Assembly (NCBI GenBank): GCA_029891385.1
Contig: CM057226.1
Span: 9,789,225 to 9,853,224, forward strand
Direction: 5' to 3'
DNA length: 64,000 bases
From: Erythroxylum novogranatense
Taxonomy: Eukaryota; Streptophyta; Magnoliopsida; Malpighiales; Erythroxylaceae
In this document: one piece after another, positions 35,664 through 43,790 of the stretch
How positions within the stretch are numbered: the first letter of the stretch is position 1
Layout: every line of letters begins with the position of its first letter
Notes under the pieces: model-generated
Told to the model about the DNA's origin: nothing
Database searches by the model: none
What the model saw: the letters and a program-made list of their open reading frames with translations, nothing else
Translations under genes and position numbers: made by a program

Positions 35664-36089
35664 TGATGCTGACCAGTTAGCTTTGGATTACATTGACGAT
35701 CTTGACCGCGGCAGGAAGCAAAAATAGACTTAAATTCTATAATGTCGTGTGTGTTTGGATTCTAAATCCTTGCTTAGTTAGGAATTCTAGTTAGCAATAA
35801 GAGTTTATTAAGGATTCTAAATCCTTGTTCTAGTTTATTAGGAGTTTATTTTCCTAATCTTGTTAGGACTTGGATTAGGATTTTTGGCCATTATAAATAG
35901 GCCTTATTTATGTTTTCAGAACATCATCAATTTTTGGAATAAAAATTTCATTATAGAATTTGGCTTTGCCATTCTTTCAAGATCGCTTGTCGTTCTTGTT
36001 TCTCTTTTCGTCCAATCAAACGACATTGATTAAACTCCTGAACGGAGTCTAAACGTTCTTGTTCCGTTCGTAACTTCCGTTCTGCGTCA
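35664..36089 (+). repeat. 5' LTR of the CRM-like element
   Basis: 426 bp. Relative to the 3' LTR it lacks about 12 bp near 35710 and has a few substitutions. A TATA-like cattataaatagg lies near 35890. Confidence 0.9.
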
Positions 36090-36091
36090 GT

Positions 36092-36103
36092 TGGTATCAG
36101 AGC
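36092..36103 (+). other. Primer binding site, initiator Met tRNA type
   Basis: TGGTATCAGAGC three bases after the 5' LTR end; complementary to the 3' end of tRNA-iMet. Confidence 0.9.
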
Positions 36104-36112
36104 CTATCCTCC

Positions 36113-37312
36113 ATGGACGCCAATTATGAAGAACGACTTACTACCTTAGAAACATCCGTAGCAAACTTATCCGACCAAATAGCAGAAATCAGACAGATGC
36201 TGGGAGAGCAGTTAAACCTAGGAAGGATTAACCATCCTCCTGCAGCGGCAATTCCTAGGGTTGCAGATCCGCAACCAGTTTATGGAGGACCACCAGATCA
36301 GACTAGAGCAGTTCAGAATTACAGGGGTCGTGCAAATCAAAATGATGGCTACAAAATCAAGGTAGATCTTCATAATTTTAATGGTACATTAGATGTAGAA
36401 GCTGTTTTAGATTGGCTAGTGGAGGTTGAAAGATTCTTTGAGGTTATGGATGTGGAAGACGAGCGTAGAGTTCCTATTGTGGCTTACAAATTGAAGGGAG
36501 GTGCAGCAGCATGGTGGACTTCTGTCCAGAATGAGCGATATCGCAGACAACATCCACCTATTCAACACTGGTTGAATATGAAGCTTATGATCCAACAAAG
36601 ATTCTTACCTAGTGATCACGTACAGGTACTATACAACCGTTATCATGATTGCACGCAAGGAAGTAGGAAGGTGGATGAGTATACAGAAGAGTTTTTGAGA
36701 CTGCAAGCAAGATGTGATAATTGTGAAAACGAAGCTCAGCAAGTAGCTCATTACCAGAAGGGGTTAAATCATGAAATTCGGTGTATGATGGGTGTTGCTG
36801 CAATTTTCACATTAGCAGATACTATTGAGATGGCGAAGAGGGCTGAAGAGCGAGTTGAATGGCAGCCTCGACAACAGTGTAATCGAAATTTAAATTACCG
36901 AAATTCGGGTTCGCCAGGCAGTCAGACATATCGAGTGTATTACGATGGGCAATATTCGAAGACTGTAAATTCAGAAAGTAATCATAATGCTGTAGAAGAA
37001 AAGAACGACAACAAAGTAAAGGCACCTGAAGCGGACAAAAGAAGAACCAATCCTTATAAAAAACCAACTGGAAACACCTGTTATCGTTGCGGAAAGCCGG
37101 GACATACATCAAATAATTGTTCAGAAGGAAGAGCATCTATTAATCGACGACAGGTTAACGTGATTGAGGAGGTAGTTGACTGTGAAGAAGAAGCAGATGG
37201 GGATGAAGGTTCAATTGCTGGGTCGGAAGATGGAGAAGTGACTTTTGTGGTGAAAAAAATTTTATGTTCTCCAAAACAGGAAGGAGAGACGCAAAGGAGA
37301 AAGATATTCTAA
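36113..37312 (+). CDS. Gag of the CRM-like element
   Basis: The frame is open for 399 codons from the ATG just after the primer site. An N-terminal coiled-coil-like stretch (TTLETSVANLSDQIAEIRQM) is followed by the retrotransposon gag domain (about residues 80-260) with FNGTLDVEAVLDWLVEVERF, LKGGAAAWW and YTEEFLRLQARC. A CX2CX4HX4C zinc knuckle, CYRCGKPGHTSNNC, lies at about residue 320, then an acidic tail. It ends at a single TAA; the protease frame continues in the same phase directly after. Gag would package element RNA and could act with enzymes supplied by a complete relative. Confidence 0.92.
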   Translation: MDANYEERLTTLETSVANLSDQIAEIRQMLGEQLNLGRINHPPAAAIPRVADPQPVYGGPPDQTRAVQNYRGRANQNDGYKIKVDLHNFNGTLDVEAVLDWLVEVERFFEVMDVEDERRVPIVAYKLKGGAAAWWTSVQNERYRRQHPPIQHWLNMKLMIQQRFLPSDHVQVLYNRYHDCTQGSRKVDEYTEEFLRLQARCDNCENEAQQVAHYQKGLNHEIRCMMGVAAIFTLADTIEMAKRAEERVEWQPRQQCNRNLNYRNSGSPGSQTYRVYYDGQYSKTVNSESNHNAVEEKNDNKVKAPEADKRRTNPYKKPTGNTCYRCGKPGHTSNNCSEGRASINRRQVNVIEEVVDCEEEADGDEGSIAGSEDGEVTFVVKKILCSPKQEGETQRRKIF

Positions 37313-38398
37313 GCAAAATGTCGAGTGGGAGAAGCGATTTGCAGATTGATCATAGATAGTTGCAGTTGTGAAAATCTAATCGCAAAACAGTTAGTGGAGA
37401 AACTGCAGTTGACCACTCAACCTCACCCTTCACCGTACAAGGTTGGGTGGATCAAGGAGGGACCAACGATCGAAGTAAATAGGATCTGCAGTGTTCCTAT
37501 ATCAATCGGTAAATATTATACTGAATCTGTTATCTGTGATGTTGTGGACATGGATGCTTGTGGAGTTTTGTTAGGTCTTCCTTGGCAGTATGATGTTGAT
37601 GCTGAACACAGAGGGAAGGAGAACTCATACAGGTTCACTTGGAACACAAAGAGGATCATTATTTTGTCTTCTAGTTCAGTGAAACCTTCTAAAGTGGAAG
37701 GGCAGGATGTTGCTAAAGGTGTGCAGGATGTGGCCTTACTACTTAGAAAGAAAATTAAAGAGGAGGAGACACCAACAATGGAGGAGACACTATCCTTACC
37801 AAAACCCATCAAAGAGCTGCTGGAAGAATTCCCTACCTTAGTTGAGGAGCCATCAACACTCCCACCTTTAAGGGATATTCAGCATCAGATTGATTTCATT
37901 TCGGGTTCTACGTTACCTAATCTTCCTCAAGCCGAATTTGCTTACAATAGTGCTCTTCCTAGTGTTGCAACTAACAATTTGGCCAACCAGTATGTTGATA
38001 TTTTTAAGCAGGTGAGGCAGAACCTGAAGGAGTCTAATGGAAAGCACAAGATTGCCGCTGACAAGCATAAACGTTTCCAGTCCTTCAAGGTTGGTGATCA
38101 AGTTATGATGTACTTGCGGAAGGAACGTGGAGGAGGACAGCAAAAGCTAGATCCAAAGAAGATTGGTCCTTTCAATATAACTCAGAAGATCAATGACAAT
38201 GCTTATGTTCTTGACCTTCCAGATCATATGAAGATATCCAAGACGTTTAACGTGGCGGATCTTTACCTTTATCACCCTGATGATGGTAACTCGAGGTCGA
38301 GTTCTTTACAAGTGGAAGGGAATGATGCGGACCAGTTAGCTTTGGATTACATGGACGATCTTGACCGCGACAAGGTTTGCGGCAGAAAGCGAAAATAG
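37313..38398 (+). CDS. Protease fused in frame to the integrase C-terminal region
   Basis: In phase with gag after one TAA, the frame encodes AKCRVGEAICRLIIDSCSCENL, a retropepsin whose active site reads DSC where CRM-type proteases have DSG. LLGLPWQYDVDAEHRGKENS follows, then a linker and the usual RT start (HQIDFISGSTLPNLP). At about residue 200 this passes directly into the integrase end, QAEFAYNSALPSVAT, then VGDQVMMYLRKERGG and KTFNVADLYLYHP. RT palm, RNase H and the DDE core are absent. The last codons lie inside the 3' LTR (from 38323). No conventional ATG starts the ORF, so expression would need readthrough of the TAA. The Gly to Cys change probably inactivates the protease. Confidence 0.85.
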   Translation, partial: AKCRVGEAICRLIIDSCSCENLIAKQLVEKLQLTTQPHPSPYKVGWIKEGPTIEVNRICSVPISIGKYYTESVICDVVDMDACGVLLGLPWQYDVDAEHRGKENSYRFTWNTKRIIILSSSSVKPSKVEGQDVAKGVQDVALLLRKKIKEEETPTMEETLSLPKPIKELLEEFPTLVEEPSTLPPLRDIQHQIDFISGSTLPNLPQAEFAYNSALPSVATNNLANQYVDIFKQVRQNLKESNGKHKIAADKHKRFQSFKVGDQVMMYLRKERGGGQQKLDPKKIGPFNITQKINDNAYVLDLPDHMKISKTFNVADLYLYHPDDGNSRSSSLQVEGNDADQLALDYMDDLDRDKVCGRKRK

Positions 38399-38760
38399 AC
38401 TTAAATTCTATAATGTCGTGTGTGTTTGGATTCTAAATCCTTGCTTAGTTAGGAATTCTAGTTAGCAATAAGAGTTTATTAAGGATTCTAAATCCTTGTT
38501 CTAGTTTATTAGGAGTTTATTTTCCTAATCTTATTAGGAGTTGGATTAGGATTTTTGGCCATTATAAATAGGCCTTATTTATGTTTTCAGAACATCATCA
38601 ATTTTCGGAATAAAAATTTCATTATAGAATTTGGCTTTGCCATTCTTTCAAGATCGCTTGTCGTTCTTGTTTCTCTTTTTATCCAATCAAACGACATTGA
38701 TTAAACTCCTGAACGGAGTCTAAACGTTCTTGTTCCGTTCGTAACTTCCGTTCTGCGTCA
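38323..38760 (+). repeat. 3' LTR of the CRM-like element
   Basis: 438 bp, starting inside the coding frame, which stops at 38398. A purine tract (agtggaagggaa, 38311-38322) precedes it. Confidence 0.9.
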
Positions 38761-38765
38761 ACCCA

Positions 38766-41242
38766 TGAAGAAAAGCGTTGTTAATGTCGAGCTGATGGAG
38801 ACACCAACCCTTCTTAGCCGCTAAAGCCAGGAAAATCCGAACTGTAACAAGCTTAGCAACCGGAGAAAAACTGTCAAAATAATCCACCCCTTCCTTCTGA
38901 TGATAACCCCTTTCCACGAGCCTTGCTTTGAAACGTTCAACCGTGCCATCAGGATTATACTTTACCTTATAAACCCATTTCGTACCGATAGCCTGTTTTC
39001 CGGCTGGTAAAACGGTAAGCTCCCATGTGTTATTATCCTCCAAAGCCTTGAATTCCTGATTCATCGCCGCAACCCACTTTGGATGCAAAACAGCCTGTCG
39101 ATAAGTAGCCGGCACTTTAACCTCATCAATTTTAGCCAAAAAAGCCAAATAATTTGGGAAAAATTGAAAAGTCGATGAATCGGTACTGGAACCGAAATGG
39201 ACAGAACCACAAACGAAATCACTCAACCAGGCAGGGGGTCGCCGATTGCGGGTACTCGTACGCGAGGAAGCCCCTGGAACCCCTATTACAGAGACGGGAG
39301 CAGAAGCATCGGGATGCGACCCATTAACCACAGGAGCGTCACTCGGAGGAGGAGAAGAAGGAATAGGACACCCATCCTCATCATCAGTAGAACGAGGTAA
39401 CGTTAAATCTTCCTCGACATGATCAGTAAAACGCACAAAAGGAAGAGAAGGAGTAGAATCACCCGCGGCAAGGTCCGAGAGATCATGAAATGGAAACCGA
39501 TCTTCATAAAAAACAATGTCTCTAGAAATAATGATTCTATGAGACTGTATATCATAGGCCTTATAAGCCTTTTGACCCGGAACATAACCCAAGAAAACAC
39601 ACTTAATACAACGTGGAGAAAACTTATCTTTACGCGGCTGGGTATCTGTGACGAAACATAAACACCCAAAACTCTTTAAACGTCCATAATCTGGTAGCTT
39701 CCGAAACAGCACCTCAAAGGGACACTTCCAGTGCAAAAGTGGAGTAGGAAGACGATTAACGATATGGGCAGTAGTGAGCATAGCCTCCCCCCAGAATGTT
39801 TTAGGTAAACCTGCTTGAAACAGGAGAGCTCGAGCAACCTGAGTCAAATGCCGATGCTTTCTCTCCACCACGCCATTTTGCTGAGGCGTATAAACACAAG
39901 TATTTTGATGCACGATACCCATCCTGTCTAGCAGAGCTTGACATGAGTGATTAACAAATTCAGAACCATTATCAGTTCGGATACTCTTAATCTTACAGTT
40001 AAACTGAGTGTTCAACATACGAAAACATTTGTCAATAGTATGTAAAACTTGAGTCTTGTACTGAAGCAAAAATAACCAAGCGGCCCGACTGAAATCATCC
40101 ACAACAGTTAGCATATAGTGAGCTTGATTAAGAGCAGATGGGTTGTAAGGGCCCCAAAGATCTATGTGCAACAACTCCAGAATACCAGTGGTCTGAATAG
40201 AAGAATTTGGGAAGGAAAGGCGATGCTGCTTAGACAAATGACAAATGTCACAAATTTCAATATTTTTAGAAAAAGAAAGACAAGGAATATGCTTTATTAC
40301 AGGAAAGGAGGCATGGCCAAGCCTCTTATGCCACAAAGTAGCGTTATGACTGTCAATTACAACATAACAAGAAACTGAATTACAATTAGGCAACCGTTCG
40401 GGTGAGGGGACAAAAATAGAAGAAGGAAAAAGAAAAGATTTTGAAGTGAGGATGTATAAACTTCCTACAACCTGACCAACAGCGAGAAGAGCTTTACTCT
40501 GCTGGTCCTGTATGTAACAACAAGAAGGAAAACAAGAAACAAAAACATTAGCCTCCTTAGTAAGTCTGTTGACAGAAAGCAGATTGAACTTAAAAGAGGG
40601 AATAAGAAGAACATCCTTAAGAGTAAGAGCAGAATGTAAGGTAACATGACCAGAATAAGCAACATGTTTAAGACTTTTATCAGGTAAATGAATAGGAATA
40701 GGATATTGGAGTTGTGTAATATTCATCATAGATCTTTCATCATAGCACATGTGATTCGAAGCCCCACTATCAATAATCCAAACATCACTAGAACTGAGAG
40801 AATGAGCATGAAGAGTATGTTGTATTTTAGCAACTTGACCTGCAAAAGTCGCAAGATCAGTAACCATGTTAACATAATCTGTAGCTGGTTGTTGACCTTT
40901 AAGAATCTTGGACATCTCTTTTCGTATTAACGTATTGACCATGCTAGCAAGATTATCATCAATAGCTAGATCATCCACTGGTGTTACAGTACATAATTCT
41001 TGTTGCACCATATTAGCCATTTCCCCTCTCTTTTCGACTGCTTTCTTTTCTTTCAAGGTTTTGTACCAATCGGGATATCCATGAATTTTAAAACAAGATT
41101 CCCTAGTATGACCAACCACATTACAATGATCACAAAACTTATCTTTCCTGTTAATCTCTTTCCTTTTAAAAACACCACCCTTAGTATTGAAACCTTTTGC
41201 CAGAAGAGCACTCCCATCAGTAAGAGCACCACCATATACCAT
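38766..41242 (-). CDS. Copia pol: zinc knuckle, protease, integrase and start of RT
   Basis: The frame is open on the minus strand. A knuckle CDHCNVVGHTRESC comes near residue 38 and protease follows with VWIIDSGASNHMCYDE. Next are the pre-integrase zinc finger (LWHKRLGHASF, CDICHLSKQHRLSF) and the integrase core with HIDLWGPYNPSA, IRTDNGSEFVNHS and TPQQNGVVERKHRHL. The RT front has WVAAMNQEFKALEDNNTWEL, VYKVKYNPDGTVERFKARLV and HQLDINNAFLHG. The native copia frame ends at the TSD accca (38761-38765); codons read beyond that belong to the inserted LTR. The rest of RT and RNase H lies at 35656-34481. Confidence 0.92.
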
Positions 41243-41251
41243 ATTTATCTG

Positions 41252-41956
41252 TCATTGTTTTTCAACTCGCAGAACCATAGAAAAAGCTTTATCTATATGA
41301 GGCAAAGGTTCTAGATTTAAAATCTGACTCCTCACATTATCAAAAACCGGATTGAGACCCATTAAGAATTGCATGAGTTTGGTAGAATCCTCTCGCTCAA
41401 CTAGCTGAATCGACAAAGAACAATTACATCCAAGACATCTACAGCTAGGTAATGGCAAAAGACGATTCAACTCTTCCCAACATCTACTCATTTTGCTATA
41501 ATAAGCCGTAACTGAATCACTGCCCTGTTCTAGAGAAGAAACTTCTCTCTGCAACTGATAACGAAGAGGACCATTGTTTTCACCAAGCCTCTTCTCAATA
41601 GTATCCCATAGCACTTTTGAACTAACACAGTATATGAACGTATCGGACATCTCCTTAATCATAGAATTCAAAAGCCATGCCTTAATCATAACATCCACTC
41701 TCTTCCACTTCTTAAAAAGAACAGGATTAGAAGGAGCTGGAAAACTCCCATCAATGAAACAAATCTTATCTTTAGTTTCAAGACTAGTCTTAACCGCTAT
41801 ACTCCAGGTAAGATAATTGTTACCTGTGAGTGGAGAGGCAACCAAGGTCATACCTGGGTGATCTGAACTCTGTAAACACAACAGATCTCCATCAACGTCA
41901 CGACCCATCGCAACGAAATGGCCATCATGACCAAGACTATCAGATGAAGTAGTCAT
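41252..41956 (-). CDS. Copia gag
   Basis: The 234-codon frame begins MTTSSDSLGHDGHFVA and has the copia gag core: LVASPLTGNNYLTWSIAVKT, FIDGSFPAPSN, WLLNSMIKEMSDTFIYC and VLWDTIEKRLGENNG. It ends RVEKQ at a TGA, four codons before the ATG that opens the knuckle-protease frame in the same phase. The TGA stands where a CGA (Arg) codon would be expected, so it looks like one C-to-T change. Confidence 0.9.
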   Translation of the reverse strand: MTTSSDSLGHDGHFVAMGRDVDGDLLCLQSSDHPGMTLVASPLTGNNYLTWSIAVKTSLETKDKICFIDGSFPAPSNPVLFKKWKRVDVMIKAWLLNSMIKEMSDTFIYCVSSKVLWDTIEKRLGENNGPLRYQLQREVSSLEQGSDSVTAYYSKMSRCWEELNRLLPLPSCRCLGCNCSLSIQLVEREDSTKLMQFLMGLNPVFDNVRSQILNLEPLPHIDKAFSMVLRVEKQ

Positions 41957-41993
41957 AACTGCTTATAGACACCGTAGACGTGAACGCAACCTA

Positions 41994-42007
41994 TAGCTCT
42001 GATATCA
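41994..42007 (-). other. Primer binding site of the Ale-like copia
   Basis: The minus strand after the 5' LTR reads TGATATCAGAGCTATAGG, one base different from the usual TGGTATCAGAGC complementary to initiator Met tRNA. Confidence 0.8.
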
Positions 42008-42211
42008 TGAAAAACAGAAAGAATAGAAAATAAGAACTGAAAATGATATTTTTGTTATATTATACATTACCACTGTACAGTAGCTTATATACAAGCTAAA
42101 ACCAGTAACCGCTACTAAGTAACTAACTCTATAACGAATAAAATAACTAACTCCTACTCTTTATCTTCTAGCTAACGTAACTATAAACACATCATAATAA
42201 TCATCGTAACA
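42008..42211 (-). repeat. 5' LTR of the Ale-like copia
   Basis: 204 bp, nearly identical to 34269-34472, followed by TSD acacg. Confidence 0.93.
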
Positions 42212-42216
42212 ACACG

Positions 42217-43028
42217 GTTCCATAAAGTTCTGTGTCCAGACTAGGAATGTCAATGGCTACTACTACCATGTCGACCCCTGGTTTTGGAGGTATGCCGTCT
42301 GGTTTAGGAACTGACCCCACTTTCGTTTATTCTGCAAAGTTGGGTTAACTTCGACCACTTGCGATTTTCAGATTGCCTTGCCCTTTGTGCAACAATAGGA
42401 CCCTCTGATCGAAGGACAACAAAGAAACATGAAGTGGTTCTTTTGTTAATTAAGAATGTAATGCATTGAAGTTGTTGATCAATCTCGGACTTGCTACAAG
42501 ATAACAAAGACGATGAGATTAAACCTAAGCTCGAATAAGAACTATATGCTGCGGAACTTTCAGGATTGAAGGAAACAAAACATTGTAGAACACAAATATT
42601 TATCAGGAAGGATTTCTCTTATTATTATTAGATTCAACAGATGACAGCATCCTGGAAACTCGTACCTTAGTTATTATCAGGTTCATAAATAACGAAACAA
42701 TAACAACAGGAAAGGAAACTTCCTGACTCGAACGAGTTAGTCTCTCTAATTAATTAGAAATGGTGGAAACTGGAGACTTTTCAACTTCAACTACTTTATG
42801 ATTAGGTAACTAAATTACAAGTTTCCAGGCATTAGTCAATCCCAAGTTGAGTGCTACAAGCCAGGCGCTGGTCGATTTTAGTGTTCCCTACCCCATTAAT
42901 TAATTAGAAAAGAATCTTATGTTAGGTGCAGTGGTTTTAGGTGAAGCGTGTAAGACAACTTCATTCATTCACATACTGGGCCTCTACTTTCAATTCAATT
43001 TAAGAATCTTTAAGTACAGAATATGACA
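42217..43028. other. Upstream intergenic DNA of the TIR gene, nothing recognised
   Basis: About 0.8 kb with balanced composition and no open frame or repeat boundary that could be supported. It is the left shoulder of the gene island between two retrotransposons. Confidence 0.5.
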
Positions 43029-43193
43029 TAACAGTTCAACTCTTTCGACCCTGAGATGTTGCTGTGTAATATCCTATTCAGACTAACAGTTCAACTCTTT
43101 TGACCCTGAGATGTTGCTGTGTAATTTCCTATTCAGACTAACAGTTCAAATCTTTTGACCCTGAGATGTTGCTGTGTAATTTCCTATTCATAC
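43029..43193 (+). repeat. Three tandem copies of a 55-bp unit upstream of the TIR gene
   Basis: Units start at 43029, 43084 and 43139, each beginning taacagttcaa and containing gaccctgagatgttgctg and tcctattca. Copies differ at about 2-4 positions each. They end about 600 bp before the TIR start codon. Confidence 0.95.
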
Positions 43194-43593
43194 TATCTCG
43201 TACTCGCTCGTTGAGTGTAAATGCTCTATTAATTAAAAGTTAATTTTTTTACAATCTTAAGAAGTTATTAATGTGTTTAGTGAATGATTTATTAATTAGT
43301 TTATTTAATCCTAATAAACTGATTTCTAAAAGTTCCATAGAGAAGTTTTTTTATGATCAGCCAAAAAGTGATAGGTAAAAAATCAGTTATACCGTCCTTT
43401 CAATATTATTTTCTATTTATTAATTCATTAATAATAAAATGATTTGTATATTTCATAATTGGTTTTTTTTTTGGCACACGGTTAACACACTATGTTAGAT
43501 ATCTTGAATATTCCAGACTCTCGCTTGTCACTTCTTTGAGATCAATTCTAATGTTTATTCGCTTGGTTTTATTAGTTTACTCTCTTGCCGTTG

Positions 43594-43615
43594 TTGACTT
43601 GTTGACTTGTTGACT
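43594..43615 (+). promoter_or_regulatory. Three tandem W-box cores (TTGACT), 8-bp period
   Basis: TTGACT occurs at 43594-43599, 43602-43607 and 43610-43615, 176-197 bp before the TIR ATG. TTGAC(C/T) is the binding core of WRKY factors, which drive many plant defence genes. Three in a row at equal spacing is consistent with pathogen- or salicylate-responsive control, although it could also be a simple 8-bp microsatellite. Confidence 0.65.
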
Positions 43616-43790
43616 TCTTGTGGCTGTCACTGCCTTTGAATAAGAACAAGATCCCATATTTACGCTTATTCACGTTCCCGGTTTACTATTCTATTCTTAA
43701 CGGTTATAAAATCATTGATTTCTTCGCTCTTCCATCCCCATTTTCCCTTGGCATTTTACTCTTCTTGTACTCAACTTTGTCACCGGCAAC

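Larger units (their letters stand above)
35664..38760 (+). mobile_element. CRM-like Ty3/gypsy derivative lacking RT, RNase H and integrase core
   Basis: Terminal repeats at 35664-36089 and 38323-38760 begin TGATGC and end GCGTCA. They are flanked by the 5-bp TSD accca (35659-35663 and 38761-38765), with a Met-type primer site and a purine tract. At 3.1 kb it is far shorter than an autonomous gypsy. Gag is complete, protease is present, and the frame then jumps from the RT start to the integrase C-terminus without losing phase. The coding frame runs into the 3' LTR, a trait known from CRM centromeric retrotransposons. Non-autonomous CRM relatives are known in other plants. The CRM assignment is inference from gag, C-terminus and LTR overlap. 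Confidence 0.85.
34269..42211 (-). mobile_element. Young Ale-like Ty1/copia, split by a CRM-like insertion
   Basis: Two 204-bp LTRs (34269-34472 and 42008-42211) differ at only about three positions. A perfect TSD, acacg, flanks them (34264-34268 and 42212-42216). On the minus strand gag (41956-41252) and pol (41242 down to 34481) are open apart from one TGA between gag and pol and the insertion at 35664-38760. All catalytic motifs are present. Short LTRs and this gag type suggest the Ale/Retrofit lineage. Polypurine tract and Met-type primer site are both present. Confidence 0.93.
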
